From: Bacteriovorax sp.
GTDB lineage: Bacteria; Bdellovibrionota; Bacteriovoracia; Bacteriovoracales; Bacteriovoracaceae
Assembly (NCBI GenBank): GCA_014378525.1
Contig: JACMNL010000026.1
Span: 28,687-92,686, forward strand
Direction: 5' to 3'
Length of the DNA: 64,000 nucleotides
Below the pieces are notes generated by a model. That model ran no database searches, was not told where the DNA came from, and saw nothing but the letters and a program-made list of their open reading frames with translations. Shown piece by piece: positions 8,596 to 17,905 of the stretch. Each line of letters opens with the position of its first letter. The first letter of the stretch is position 1. A program made the position numbers and the translations under genes.

Positions 8596-9570
8596 ATGAA
8601 ACGCGGACCTATTTCAGAATTTATTACGAAAAACTATCTCCACTTTAACTCTGCTTCATTAGTTGATGCAGCTAAAGGATGGGAAACTCATCTTGCAAAT
8701 GGCGGGAAAATGTTCGTAACAATGGCAGGGGCAATGTCTACTGCTGAACTTGGAATTTCATTCGCAGAAATGATCAGACAAGATAAAGTTCATGCTATCT
8801 GCTGTACAGGTGCTAACCTTGAAGAAGATATTTACAATCTTGTTGCTCACGATCACTACCACCGCATTCCAGACTGGAGAGCATTAACTGCTGACGACGA
8901 AATGGCCCTTTTAGAAAAAGGACTAAACCGCGTAACAGACACATGTATTCCAGAGCACGAAGCGATGAGAAAGATCGAAGCTCTAATCAACAAAGAATGG
9001 CAAAAAGCTGATGCTAAAGGTGAATCTCACCCTCCTCACTATTACTTCTGGGAAGTTTTAAGATCAGGTGCTTTAAAAGATGAATATCAGATTGATCCAA
9101 AAAATTCGTGGATGATTGCAGCTATGGAAAAAAATCTTCCGATTTATACTCCTGGTTGGGAAGATTCAACGAACGGAAATATGTACGCTGCTGCCTGTAT
9201 TGAAGGACGTGTAAAAAACGTTCACACCATGAACTCAGGTATTCAAACGATGATGAGACTTGCTGACTGGTATACTGAAGTGACAAAAACGTCATCGATG
9301 GGATTCTTCCAGATCGGTGGTGGTATCGCCGGTGACTTCCCGATTTGTGTAGTTCCGATGCTTGAGCAGGATCTTGAAAGAGACACTCCACTATGGGGTT
9401 ACTTCTGCCAGATTTCAGACTCAACAACGAGCTACGGTGGTTACTCTGGAGCTGTTCCAAACGAAAAAATCACCTGGGGAAAACTTGACAAGGCCACTCC
9501 GAAATTCATCATTGAATCTGATGCTACAATCGTTGCTCCGCTAGTTTTTGCCTACGTCTTAAATATGTAA
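8596..9570 (+). CDS. Deoxyhypusine synthase-like protein lacking the catalytic lysine position
   Basis: A 324 aa member of the deoxyhypusine synthase (DS) fold family, NAD-dependent enzymes acting on polyamine aminobutyl groups. Family landmarks include VTMAGAMSTAELG (residues 41-53), ICCTGANLEED, the C-terminal SDSTTSYGGYSGA and ITWGKL segments, and SDATIVAPL. In eukaryotic deoxyhypusine synthase the nucleophilic Lys follows a GGG motif (GGGxxKxH). Here GGG (241-243) is followed by IAGDF, so the expected Lys site is Gly246. Bacterial DHS-like proteins are reported in alternative polyamine routes, and its place directly after speA makes a polyamine role likely, possibly with agmatine or a derivative as substrate. 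The exact reaction is unknown. A strong terminator follows. Confidence 0.88.
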   Translation: MKRGPISEFITKNYLHFNSASLVDAAKGWETHLANGGKMFVTMAGAMSTAELGISFAEMIRQDKVHAICCTGANLEEDIYNLVAHDHYHRIPDWRALTADDEMALLEKGLNRVTDTCIPEHEAMRKIEALINKEWQKADAKGESHPPHYYFWEVLRSGALKDEYQIDPKNSWMIAAMEKNLPIYTPGWEDSTNGNMYAAACIEGRVKNVHTMNSGIQTMMRLADWYTEVTKTSSMGFFQIGGGIAGDFPICVVPMLEQDLERDTPLWGYFCQISDSTTSYGGYSGAVPNEKITWGKLDKATPKFIIESDATIVAPLVFAYVLNM

Positions 9571-9591
9571 TTCCATAAAATTGTTCATACG

Positions 9592-9635
9592 TACGTCCTA
9601 AAGAAGAATCTCTTCTTTAGGACGTAAATTTTTTT
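9592..9635 (+). terminator. Rho-independent terminator of speA/DHS-like operon
   Basis: A perfect 16-bp stem (9592-9607 with 9611-9626) with a 3-nt loop is followed by a run of T, directly after the DHS-like stop codon. Confidence 0.9.
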
Positions 9636-9707
9636 CATCTTTCGCCGATAAGTTTTCATCTTACACTCCGGATACCTGGAGAAGTGAGGCCCATGGAGAG
9701 GCGTCTT

Positions 9708-10646
9708 ATGAAAAAAAATACATGCGTATTAATGACTCTAGCGTTTTCAGCTGTACTTTCATCATGTGCAGGTCCTGAAAGTTACCACGATAAAATGGCA
9801 AGATATTCGCCACAACCCACAATCGGAAAAAATACTGTTCCTCAAATTGATGCCCAGGGGTTTCAATTCAAGGCATCTTCTAAACGCTCTCCGGCCAGCA
9901 ATGAATCAACAGGTACATCTGTAGAAAAAACTTCAAGCGAAGAAGCGACACTATCGAATAAAAAACTATATTTCCTGACACTGTTTGGACAATACGAAAG
10001 CATGAAAAAATATGCTCAATCTTTCGAAGCACCAAACGTAAATATCTGTCCGCACTTTCATACCAGCTTACTTGAGCACAAAAGTAGAAAACCTGCCGGT
10101 GCCTTCTCGAATGTTGTAAATAAAGATGCAAAGAAATTTTCTTACGATTCAAAAAGATTTAATGACCCTCAATATGTAGCAGGCAGACCAGAGCTTTCAC
10201 TTCCTCTTTCTAAAGATGAAGTAACTCCAAAGGTAATCGATATTTTCCGCTCAGAAAAAGTGGCGAACAACGATTCTAAAATGAATGAGATGGTTCATCA
10301 GGCCATTGATATTCATTTAGCTAATACTTATTCTGAAATCAGAGAGCTTTGTGAATTTGGTGTGAGTAATAACTACTACATTTATGAAAATCTAATCACT
10401 CATATTAAGAACAGCGAGTTTAAGCCTGCTGAGAAGAATATGAATACACTTCTTAAAACGACAATCTTTTCAAACATCGCACTGGTAACTTCACTTGATA
10501 AAATCCAGGCGACACCTATGAGATCGATTGCATCAGTTGAACCTAAGGCGAAAGAGTTTTCAGCTCCGTATGCTAATGAAGTGATGTCGAGATTAAGTGT
10601 TGAGTGGGCGAAAGAATACTTTGATCATATTAAGACTTCTAAGTAG
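9708..10646 (+). CDS. Putative lipoprotein of unknown function
   Basis: A 312 aa protein starting MKKNTCVLM with a lipoprotein signal peptide ending in the lipobox LSSC near residue 20. The start is set by GGAGAGG at 9695-9701, six nt before ATG 9708; an in-frame ATG at 9693 overlaps that site and is less likely. The first 80 mature residues are Ser/Thr/Lys-rich and probably disordered, and the rest is a soluble domain I do not recognise. It is flanked by strong terminators on both sides, so it is probably monocistronic. Its last sense codon and stop lie inside the palindromic terminator shared with bamB. Confidence 0.75.
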   Translation: MKKNTCVLMTLAFSAVLSSCAGPESYHDKMARYSPQPTIGKNTVPQIDAQGFQFKASSKRSPASNESTGTSVEKTSSEEATLSNKKLYFLTLFGQYESMKKYAQSFEAPNVNICPHFHTSLLEHKSRKPAGAFSNVVNKDAKKFSYDSKRFNDPQYVAGRPELSLPLSKDEVTPKVIDIFRSEKVANNDSKMNEMVHQAIDIHLANTYSEIRELCEFGVSNNYYIYENLITHIKNSEFKPAEKNMNTLLKTTIFSNIALVTSLDKIQATPMRSIASVEPKAKEFSAPYANEVMSRLSVEWAKEYFDHIKTSK

Positions 10647-10687
10647 ACCAAAAAAAAGCTCCTTAGGAGCTTTTTTTTGGTCTACTT
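10641..10687. terminator. Bidirectional terminator containing both convergent stop codons
   Basis: A 47-nt perfect palindrome with 23-bp arms around a single central base. The G+C core is GCTCC/GGAGC flanked by eight A/T pairs, so each strand has a hairpin with a T-run. The arms extend through the AAG-TAG ends of both converging genes. Confidence 0.9.
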
Positions 10688-11800
10688 GAATAAAAAGAGT
10701 CTATTTCGGCTGGATAAAATCGCAAGATTATCTCCCGTCGACTGCATCTCACCAAACACCGCTGAATAAGCATGGCCTAATTTATAAGTCTCCATGACTT
10801 CCAGTGATTTTTGATCAACCAGTTTAATCTCACCCACTGTTGTTGAAACAGCATAGTAAGTTTTGTATGGAACCATCGAAGTGATCATCCCTTTAGAAAT
10901 TTTAACAGTGTTAAGCACATTAAGGTTTTTATCAGTTAAAACCAGCTCTCCATTAGGAGTTCCAAAAATTAACTGATTGTCTCTTAGAAGTGGAGCGCGG
11001 GTAACTGCGAAATCAGAAGTTCTTAAAACTTTTCCCGTGTTCGGGTCCAGTAAACTAAGATTGCTTCCTACTGGCGAAATATAAATACGGTCATCGTAAA
11101 TAAACGCCGGATTGTCTACGTCGACAAACTTCGAAGCTGTAGAAAGTTTTGTTTCATACAACAGAACCCCTTCATCCATTGATAAAGCAGCAAATGTTCC
11201 ATCGGCGAAACCCACAAGAACTTTGTCTTTATAAACGACTGGCTGAGCTGTTCTTTGAATTGTCGTTAAATAAGGAACTGATCTTTTGTAGGCCCAGATA
11301 ATTTTTCCAGTCTCTACATCAAGACAGAACACCTGGTGATTTCGAAGCTGGAAAAAAATTCTTCCATTATAAATAACTCCGCGTGTTTCAACTGAAGCAC
11401 CAAGATCCACAGAGTATTTAATCGTTCCAAGAATACCATTTCTGGAAATAACTCTTCCCTGGACTGTTCCGTAAACAACCTGGTCTTTGTAGGCAACGGC
11501 TCCAGCATGGTAAGTTGATCCATCGTACTCACTCCAGATGACTCTTCCATTGTCCAGTTCATAGGCCTGCATGAAACCAGAGTTATGGCCGGCGTAGACA
11601 ATCCCTTCGTTGATCAGTGGTGACTGAAGTGCGATAGGTAAATTTCCGCTGTCGTACTTTGGATCAAGATCTTTAATCCATGAAGCTGTAAGCCTTGGTT
11701 TTGGATCCTGAACTTTAGTCGGTTTATATTCCCCCATGTTTGCACATGAAGAAAGCGCTCCTGATAAAACAATAACGAGAGCGATACAATATTTTTTCAT
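10682..11800 (-). CDS. bamB: BamB-like outer-membrane assembly lipoprotein (PQQ beta-propeller)
   Basis: Probable BamB, the beta-propeller lipoprotein of the beta-barrel assembly machine at the periplasmic face of the outer membrane; 372 aa, close to the usual 390. It has a signal peptide with lipobox LSSC around residue 19. Repeated propeller blades contain WS/WAY and DxxTGK motifs (for example LDVETGKIIWAYKR and LDPNTGKVLR). It lies 22 nt downstream of the YfgM-like gene, the same yfgM-bamB order as in enterobacteria. Generic PQQ-repeat lipoproteins look similar, but the neighbour supports BamB. Confidence 0.82.
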   Translation of the reverse strand: MKKYCIALVIVLSGALSSCANMGEYKPTKVQDPKPRLTASWIKDLDPKYDSGNLPIALQSPLINEGIVYAGHNSGFMQAYELDNGRVIWSEYDGSTYHAGAVAYKDQVVYGTVQGRVISRNGILGTIKYSVDLGASVETRGVIYNGRIFFQLRNHQVFCLDVETGKIIWAYKRSVPYLTTIQRTAQPVVYKDKVLVGFADGTFAALSMDEGVLLYETKLSTASKFVDVDNPAFIYDDRIYISPVGSNLSLLDPNTGKVLRTSDFAVTRAPLLRDNQLIFGTPNGELVLTDKNLNVLNTVKISKGMITSMVPYKTYYAVSTTVGEIKLVDQKSLEVMETYKLGHAYSAVFGEMQSTGDNLAILSSRNRLFLFK

Positions 11801-11822
11801 TAAATTACCTGTGAGATATCAA

Positions 11823-12503
11823 TTAAAGCTTAGAAAGATAAAGATTCGCAATTTTTACGAACTCTGCTTCGTCTTTTGCTTTTTCTACAACGTATGTGAA
11901 GTTCTTTTTAGCTTTAGTTTTGTCACCAGTTTTTAAATAGAGGCGCCCAAGATCAAGATAAGTTTTTCCTTCGAATACTTTTACAGATTTCGATGTCATT
12001 TTTTCCAGAGTTTCAATGGCAAGTTTATCTTCGCCCATATCTTCGAATACAACGGCCTGGCGGCTTTGAATGAAATAATCAGAGTAATCATCGTTAGAAA
12101 CTTTTTCACCTACAGCAAGAACTGATCTTGCTTCTGCAAAATGTGAACTTGCCACAAGTGCATCACTAGCTTTTATAACAACCGGAAGAAGTCCAAGATA
12201 GTTCCCCATTTCCAGGTGAAGATTTTGAATTCCATTTTCCAGAGTTTTTGCAGCAGTTGTATCAGCTGGCTTTGCCAGATAATCTTTCAGAACTGTTGAT
12301 TCGAATGTATAGATTTTTGAGTTATAAGCGTCCTGAGATTTTTCACCGAATTGCTTGAAAAGACCGAAACCAACAATGGCCGCCACAATTAGTCCGATAA
12401 CTGTGTAAACAGCAACTTTGTTTTTAACAATGAAGCTTTGAGCGTTGTCTGAAGTGATTTCGTTGATATTGCGGTTGTTCGCAGTCGTAGTCGTACTATT
12501 CAT
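11823..12503 (-). CDS. YfgM-like membrane-anchored TPR protein
   Basis: A 226 aa protein with a cytoplasmic N-terminal 30 residues, one transmembrane helix at about 31-50 (YTVIGLIVAAIVGFGLF) and a periplasmic helical TPR-like domain. This is the layout of YfgM, an ancillary subunit of the SecYEG translocon that interacts with periplasmic chaperones. The last 70 residues hold a recognisable TPR pair (TYLDLGRLYLKTGDKTKAKKNF is split here only for its sense: a helix pair with LGRLYL and GDKTKA). The gene is just upstream of bamB in the same direction, as in E. coli. AAGGG precedes the ATG by 7 nt. Assignment rests on architecture plus context. Confidence 0.75.
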   Translation of the reverse strand: MNSTTTTANNRNINEITSDNAQSFIVKNKVAVYTVIGLIVAAIVGFGLFKQFGEKSQDAYNSKIYTFESTVLKDYLAKPADTTAAKTLENGIQNLHLEMGNYLGLLPVVIKASDALVASSHFAEARSVLAVGEKVSNDDYSDYFIQSRQAVVFEDMGEDKLAIETLEKMTSKSVKVFEGKTYLDLGRLYLKTGDKTKAKKNFTYVVEKAKDEAEFVKIANLYLSKL

Positions 12504-12568
12504 CAGTAACCCTTGTTTGAAGTTGTGTTATTTTTTAAACAAAGTCATTGTAAAAAGGCTTTGTTAAG

Positions 12569-12597
12569 TTGTCAAAAATAGAGAGCTTAGTTAGAAT
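12569..12597 (+). promoter_or_regulatory. Predicted sigma70-type promoter of the beta-barrel gene pair
   Basis: TTGTCA (12569-12574) and TAGAAT (12592-12597) are separated by exactly 17 nt in the divergent intergenic region. The predicted leader before ATG 12668 is about 64 nt. Confidence 0.6.
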
Positions 12598-12667
12598 AAA
12601 TATATATTAAAAAAGTGCCAAACACACGGCGCAAGATTATTTCATTTAGGGTAAAAGGATTTAACCT

Positions 12668-13171
12668 ATGCAAAAGTTGAAAAACTTCCTCTCTTCGAGA
12701 GCACTCGTAGCATTATGCTTGCTTTCACTATCCTTCGGAGCACAGGCGTTAGAAAAAACCAACCGACTAGGACTTGGCGTATCTAATGAACTTAAAAACG
12801 ATATCCCCGCTCTTTCTTTTAAAATTCAGAAATCAAAATCATTCGCCTATGGTGGATTGATTGGTTTTTCTTCATCTCAAAATGATGGAGGCCTTGGTGT
12901 TGGTATTAAACTTTATAGAAATATTTTCGATGAACCCCAGTTGAATTTTTATCTGGCGGGAATGGGTGCGCTTATTTCGACAAAAGAAGATGCAAAAACA
13001 TATTCCGGTTTCCAGTTTGATTTAAGTTTAGGGAGTGAGTTTCATTTCACGGGATTAAATTCCCTTGGATTTAGTTTTGAATTTGGTGTTTCGGCCAACA
13101 AGAAAAAAGATTTTGTGTTTGAAACGATCGGCAGCCACTTTTTAGTGGTAGGAATTCACTTTTACCTATGA
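12668..13171 (+). CDS. Small exported beta-barrel-like protein
   Basis: A 167 aa protein with a signal peptide (about residues 1-27, ending AQALE) and a mature part made of alternating amphipathic strands rich in Gly, Phe and Tyr. It ends in an aromatic residue run (FHFTG..VGIHFYL), typical of outer-membrane beta-barrels of eight strands. No named family is recognised. It has its own predicted promoter and overlaps the start of the next beta-barrel-like gene by 4 nt (ATGA), so the two are probably made together. Confidence 0.7.
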   Translation: MQKLKNFLSSRALVALCLLSLSFGAQALEKTNRLGLGVSNELKNDIPALSFKIQKSKSFAYGGLIGFSSSQNDGGLGVGIKLYRNIFDEPQLNFYLAGMGALISTKEDAKTYSGFQFDLSLGSEFHFTGLNSLGFSFEFGVSANKKKDFVFETIGSHFLVVGIHFYL

Positions 13172-13977
13172 AAAAAATCTTAATCTTTTCACTATTCGCG
13201 GCCTTTACAATTTTTTCCGGACATGTACGTGCCCAGGAAGCGGCCAACGATATTTTTTCTGCTGACGATGACGACTTAAACGTTGGTGGAGATATCTTCA
13301 ATGACTTCAATGAAGACATTGAAGATGCAAAGCTGGTGGAAGATGAACGATTCTACAGATACGGAAGATTCTTTTCTTTCAACGTTTCATTAGGACTTAC
13401 AACTTTCGACGGCAACAGAGGTTTAGCTTACGAAAACCAACCACCGACATACGGAATGTCTTTTACTTTCTTCAAGGATTTCCAGTCAGCTCTGGGCCTT
13501 GGATTCGAATACTCAAAGCACTCAATGTTTTTAAAAGATGCGGTTTTAGGTTTTCCTGATATTTCTACAGAATGCCCTACCGGATGTGCGCCAGGATTCG
13601 TCGACGTCAGCATGCTTAGAATTTTCTTCAGCTACCGCTACTACATTGATACGGCCAATCTCGGTACCGCAATAACTTATTCAAACCCATACTTCATTTC
13701 ACGAATTGAATACTGGTATACAACCAACAAATATGAAGACCAGACTGAACTACCAAAAGATTCAGGTGGTGGTTTAGGTGCTGCAGTTGGATTCGGGCTT
13801 GAATTCCCGATTGAGATCAAGGAATCCTACATCGGTCTGGAATTTCTCTTCCACTCTGTGGCCTTTCACGACAAAAACACCCAGAAGTATGCACCTCTCA
13901 ATGCTGGAGGATATGGGTTTGAAAACTTAGGAGGGAACGCCTACAGTTCGATGGTGAGTTACATTTTCAACTGGTAA
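13168..13977 (+). CDS. Exported outer-membrane beta-barrel-like protein
   Basis: A 269 aa protein with a signal peptide (residues 1-22, ending VRAQE), then an acidic linker of about 35 residues rich in Asp/Glu (ADDDDLNVGGDIF), then repeated amphipathic beta-strands ending in SYIFNW. A terminal Trp or Phe is the outer-membrane insertion signal of beta-barrels. It is translationally coupled to the smaller barrel-like gene upstream. The acidic N-terminal linker would face the periplasm. Function unknown. It converges on the FecR-domain gene with a 2-nt gap and no obvious terminator between them. Confidence 0.72.
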   Translation: MKKILIFSLFAAFTIFSGHVRAQEAANDIFSADDDDLNVGGDIFNDFNEDIEDAKLVEDERFYRYGRFFSFNVSLGLTTFDGNRGLAYENQPPTYGMSFTFFKDFQSALGLGFEYSKHSMFLKDAVLGFPDISTECPTGCAPGFVDVSMLRIFFSYRYYIDTANLGTAITYSNPYFISRIEYWYTTNKYEDQTELPKDSGGGLGAAVGFGLEFPIEIKESYIGLEFLFHSVAFHDKNTQKYAPLNAGGYGFENLGGNAYSSMVSYIFNW

Positions 13978-13979
13978 AA

Positions 13980-14831
13980 CTAGTTTTCTTTTTTTCTTAA
14001 TTCATTTAATTTTTCAAGATTTTCTTTCCAGTCACCGGATTCAATTATTTTAGTTGTGGCAGCTGGTTTAACAAGTGCTGCGCCGTCTGTTCCTGCCTCT
14101 TTTAGATCAACAACAACAACGTCATTTTTTGCCATAACAGGATAATCCAGAAGCATTTTTTCACCGGGCGCAATCGTTGCATTGTATTTTATGACATCTT
14201 TTTCATCGAGTTTTTTTACAACTTCGGCGCTGTCTTTTCCCTCAGGCACTTCGATATAATCATTTTTTTCCATCGGTGTATTTTTTCCGCTCGCCTTATT
14301 CACCAGCATAACCTTCCCTTCAACCAGTGCCACCTGGCTCACCCATTTGCCGTCAATCTGACTATTGTTAAGCAAAACGTCTGTTCCCCTGATGCCCATG
14401 GCAACCAGCGGACTTTTTATCTTTAATTGATCATCTTCTTTCACTTTCATTCTAATTTCAGCGCGAAGCTTTCCTTTAACGAGCGAAAAAGTTCCCTCAC
14501 GGTCACCTTTATTCCTGAAGGCCCAATCTTCCATTGTAAATTCACTCGAAGGCCCAAGAGTTAAAACAGTTTCATCCACCATATCAACAACGATAAAACT
14601 TTTTTCTTCTGTCTTAACAATACTCTTTGGATAAATTTTATCCCCTTTTGCCAGTTCATTTTCACCGGCCGTCACTTTCCCGCGAATGATCTTCACTTTA
14701 CCAATGTACTTTGGAACCAGAGTGGAAGTTTTAAGATCGAGTACATAGTCTTTTTTGTCGTCATCAACGGCAAAAACCACAGTAGAAGTGAACACAGATA
14801 CAAGTAGTGTCAGGCATAAAATATTTTTCAT
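13980..14831 (-). CDS. Exported FecR-domain protein
   Basis: A 283 aa protein with a signal peptide (residues 1-21, ending VVFAV) followed by a FecR domain: ENELAKGDKIYPKSIV, LGPSSEFTMEDW, FSLVKGKLRAEI and SPLVAMGIRGTDV are typical FecR segments. Classical FecR is an inner-membrane anti-sigma regulator, but this protein has a cleavable signal and no sigma factor or TonB receptor gene beside it. It belongs with the free-standing periplasmic or surface FecR-domain proteins, whose role is poorly known. The C-terminal 100 residues are charged and Lys-rich. A TATACT lies close upstream of the ATG, but no good -35 element was found. Confidence 0.82.
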   Translation of the reverse strand: MKNILCLTLLVSVFTSTVVFAVDDDKKDYVLDLKTSTLVPKYIGKVKIIRGKVTAGENELAKGDKIYPKSIVKTEEKSFIVVDMVDETVLTLGPSSEFTMEDWAFRNKGDREGTFSLVKGKLRAEIRMKVKEDDQLKIKSPLVAMGIRGTDVLLNNSQIDGKWVSQVALVEGKVMLVNKASGKNTPMEKNDYIEVPEGKDSAEVVKKLDEKDVIKYNATIAPGEKMLLDYPVMAKNDVVVVDLKEAGTDGAALVKPAATTKIIESGDWKENLEKLNELRKKEN

Positions 14832-14866
14832 AAATTAAGTATAAAACAAAATCTGACTAAGAGTAG

Positions 14867-14898
14867 AGAAAAAAAAGGGCCTGTATGAAACAGGCCCT
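14867..14898 (-). terminator. Rho-independent terminator after der
   Basis: An 8-bp G+C-rich stem (AGGGCCTG with CAGGCCCT, 7-nt loop) is followed on the minus strand by a long T-run, just beyond the der stop codon. Confidence 0.9.
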
Positions 14899-14904
14899 GA
14901 TAGA

Positions 14905-16869
14905 TTAAGTAATTTCTTTCATCTTCTTCCCGAAGCGTTTCGTCAAATCCTCACCAGTTCTGAAAATGATGTGAATTGGAGTATTGTCCAGGGTGAATTC
15001 TTTTCTCAGACCATTCTTCAGATAATTTTTGTAGTTATCTGGAATATCTGTTGAAAGGTTGGCGAAGAATAAAAATGTCGGAGGATTCGATTTTAACATC
15101 GAAGCGTACTTCACTTTTAATCTCTTACCAGCTTTTTTGATGGCAACCGGGTTTGTCTCTAACAACTGGTGAACGTAACGGTTCAGTTTACCTGTACCGA
15201 TGTTGCTGTTTCTGATGATAACCGTTTTTTTGATCACTTCACGAAGTCTACCAATATGCTTGTTGTACTTCGCTGAGATCGGAATCAGGTCACAGTGATT
15301 CAGCCACGGAACTGTTGCTCTTAAATCAGCAATCCATTCTTTTTTCGCTTCTTCATCAGGAAGTGTTTCTTTTAAAAGATCCACTTTGTTTAAACAAACA
15401 ATAACCGACTTCCCTTTTTCCAGAGCGATATCTAAAAGACGTCTGTCCTGGTGAGAAATACCAATTGTTGCATCGATCATGAAAATAATAATATCAGATT
15501 CAGTAATACAACGAAGTGAGCGGTAAACCGACTGCTGCTCAATAAATCCTTCAACAGATTTCTGGCGTCTGATCCCTGCTGTATCGACAATGTGCATTGA
15601 GCGCCATTGTGATCCCTCCTCTTCTTTTTCTTTTTCGATCAATGCCATCGCTGCTAAATACTCTTCAGAGTAAGTGTTCGCGGCCATCGGTTCAACATCA
15701 CTCTCAAGGTCAACTTCAATGTCCAGTTCTTCACTGTCATCAACATCAAAATCCACATCATCTTCAACTGCAAACACAGTATCAAACATCAATTCTTCTG
15801 TTTTTTGAATTTCTGCATCTGATAAAGCTTCATCGTAATCGATTTCGCTGTCATCTTCTTCCAGTTCAGTCTCTGAAAATAATGGAGTCTCTGGACTCTC
15901 ATAATGATCTTCATCATAAAGAGGAGTTCCGCGAGTCCCTTCTTCTTCAAGGTTGTAACTCATAGAAAGTGATTCATAAACATCAGGGTTATTTTTTCTG
16001 AACTCTTCATATTGCTGCATTAACAGGTTGTCTGTTTTTGCAAACGCCACGTCACTATCAAGTTTCGCTGCATCTTTACCAAAGAAGATATCAAAAAATC
16101 CTTCAATTGGATCAACTGTTGTTCCCGGAATGTCTGATACAAGAGCTCTCTCAGAACCTAATAAAAGATTCAGAAGAGTTGATTTACCAGCGTTAGGAGC
16201 ACCAATAAGTGCCAGACGTGAAGCAACCTTCTCTCTCGGTGTAACACCTTTTTGAAGATTCGACATTTCGTCTTTCTGTGTTTTTTCAAACTTAATAAGT
16301 TCCTGGTGAAGTGCTGTCTTCAAGTCAAGAAGTCCAAGTCCGTGTTCAGCAGAAACTTTAAATAACTGCTCTTCACCGATACCAAGGTTGTAGAACTCTA
16401 ATTCTTCCCCTTCCTGTTTATCAGTGTCGTACTTGTTTACTAAAACCCAGAATTGTTTTTTCTGTGCACGGATATAATCTGAAATCGTTTTATCAAAAGG
16501 AAGAATTCCTTCTCTTGAATCTACAACGAATAAAATTAAATCCGATTCTCTGATCGCTTGTTTCGCCTGATCAGTCATAATATTAAAAAACTTGTTCATG
16601 ATCTGGTCGTATTTCTTCGGAACATTCTCTTCGATTTTTTCAGGATAAAATCCACCTGTATCTACAAGAATAGCGTCGCGGGCACCTTCGTGAGCAACTT
16701 CTTCAAATGTTGCGATACCATAGTGGCGGTCGCGGGTTACACCTGGTTTATCATGAGTAATCGCTTTATGAGCTTTCTTCATCAGACGGTTAAATAGTGA
16801 GCTTTTACCTACATTGGGTCTTCCGATCAGGGAGACAACCATCGTGCGGTGGTATTCTTTCGTTTCCAT
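14905..16869 (-). CDS. der: Ribosome-assembly GTPase Der (EngA) with a large acidic insertion
   Basis: Tandem-G-domain GTPase needed for 50S subunit maturation. G domain 1 has GRPNVGKSS (16-24), DTGGF (70) and NKYD (145). G domain 2 has GAPNAGKST (223-231), GTT (249-251), DTAGIRR (429-435) and a later NKVDL, then the KH-like C-terminal domain. Normal Der is about 450-490 aa; this one is 654. The excess lies between switch I and the G3 motif of G domain 2 (about 265-420) and is strongly acidic and probably disordered. The ATG at 16869 overlaps the era stop (TAATG) and has GGAG upstream; an ATG 15 nt earlier lacks a ribosome-binding site. Operon rnc-era-der. Confidence 0.95.
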   Translation of the reverse strand: METKEYHRTMVVSLIGRPNVGKSSLFNRLMKKAHKAITHDKPGVTRDRHYGIATFEEVAHEGARDAILVDTGGFYPEKIEENVPKKYDQIMNKFFNIMTDQAKQAIRESDLILFVVDSREGILPFDKTISDYIRAQKKQFWVLVNKYDTDKQEGEELEFYNLGIGEEQLFKVSAEHGLGLLDLKTALHQELIKFEKTQKDEMSNLQKGVTPREKVASRLALIGAPNAGKSTLLNLLLGSERALVSDIPGTTVDPIEGFFDIFFGKDAAKLDSDVAFAKTDNLLMQQYEEFRKNNPDVYESLSMSYNLEEEGTRGTPLYDEDHYESPETPLFSETELEEDDSEIDYDEALSDAEIQKTEELMFDTVFAVEDDVDFDVDDSEELDIEVDLESDVEPMAANTYSEEYLAAMALIEKEKEEEGSQWRSMHIVDTAGIRRQKSVEGFIEQQSVYRSLRCITESDIIIFMIDATIGISHQDRRLLDIALEKGKSVIVCLNKVDLLKETLPDEEAKKEWIADLRATVPWLNHCDLIPISAKYNKHIGRLREVIKKTVIIRNSNIGTGKLNRYVHQLLETNPVAIKKAGKRLKVKYASMLKSNPPTFLFFANLSTDIPDNYKNYLKNGLRKEFTLDNTPIHIIFRTGEDLTKRFGKKMKEIT

Positions 16870-17840
16870 TATTTCTTTCTCCATACGCGATTAGAATCCT
16901 TCGCGCGAGGAAGACCGATTTCTTCTAGAACGAAGTTATTTGTAAACCATTTCGGTGAAACTTTTACGTGCAGGTTTAAATGCACAGGTCCGCCTGTCAT
17001 AACTTCAATTTTCTTTCTTGATCTGATCCCAATTTCTTTAATCATTGATCCACTTGAACCAATAACGATTGCTCTTTGTGAAGGTCTGTTTACTAAAATC
17101 GATGCAGAGATATGTGCTTCTGTCGCATTCGGATCAGTTTTCCCTTTCACTTCTTTATATTCATCGATGATAACTGCCACTTCGTAAGGAACTTCATCTT
17201 TTAATAATTCGAACGCCTGCTCACGGATGTACTCAGTAACAAAGAATCTTTGGTTCTTGTTTGATACGTCTCCGTTTGGATATAAATGCGGCCCTGGTTG
17301 AGCAGCATCACAAAGTGCACCCGTTAACTGGTGAATGTTCGTCCCTTCTCTCGCAGAAATTAAAAAGAATTTTTCTAAACTTGGAAGCAGCTCTTTTGCT
17401 TTTGCGAAAACTTCAGCAAGAGGAAGTTTATCAGACTCTTCAACTTTATCTGCTTTCGTAAACAGAACCCATGTCGGGCCAAGTTCTTGTTGAAAGTTTT
17501 CTTTAAAGTCTGTGAACTGACCTAAAATATCGCGGGCGATGTCGATCAGGATCAGGTTTAAATCTGCTCCTTCTGTTCCTTCGCGTGCCTGCTCATTTAA
17601 GCGTTTGTTAAATTCCTGGCTCGATTTGTGTAAACCCGGAGTATCAACCATAACAACTTCTGTGTGGTCTACTGTGAATACGCAGTGGAATTTGTTTCTT
17701 GTCGTTTGAGGCTTGTTCGTTACAACTGATAAATCTGTTCCGATCAAACAGTTAATCAATGAACTTTTACCTACGTTCGGTGCCCCTAAAACTGCGACCA
17801 TGATGGATTTGTTGTGGGGGTGCTGGTCTTCTAGTAACAT
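16869..17840 (-). CDS. era: GTPase Era
   Basis: Essential GTPase that binds the 3' end of 16S rRNA in 30S assembly; 323 aa against the usual 300. G1 is [10 protein letters not shown]3 is DTPGLH, G4 is TKAD, and the C-terminal KH domain carries [19 protein letters not shown]. The ATG has a GGAG site 6-7 nt upstream. It follows rnc after 65 nt and overlaps der by 1 nt, the common rnc-era pairing extended with der. The junction with rnc holds a small hairpin around GCCTTCGGC, a possible RNase III or processing site (inference only). Confidence 0.95.
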   Translation of the reverse strand: MLLEDQHPHNKSIMVAVLGAPNVGKSSLINCLIGTDLSVVTNKPQTTRNKFHCVFTVDHTEVVMVDTPGLHKSSQEFNKRLNEQAREGTEGADLNLILIDIARDILGQFTDFKENFQQELGPTWVLFTKADKVEESDKLPLAEVFAKAKELLPSLEKFFLISAREGTNIHQLTGALCDAAQPGPHLYPNGDVSNKNQRFFVTEYIREQAFELLKDEVPYEVAVIIDEYKEVKGKTDPNATEAHISASILVNRPSQRAIVIGSSGSMIKEIGIRSRKKIEVMTGGPVHLNLHVKVSPKWFTNNFVLEEIGLPRAKDSNRVWRKK

Positions 17841-17905
17841 TCTCGTCTCCTTTCTTGTTAGTGGTCACTGGCCTTCGGCACAGCATATTTTTTTAGTACA
17901 ATTTA

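Noticed and set aside
16849..17187. A 112-codon plus-strand frame over the der-era junction
   Set aside because: It is antisense to two essential GTPase genes and has no ribosome-binding site or recognisable sequence.
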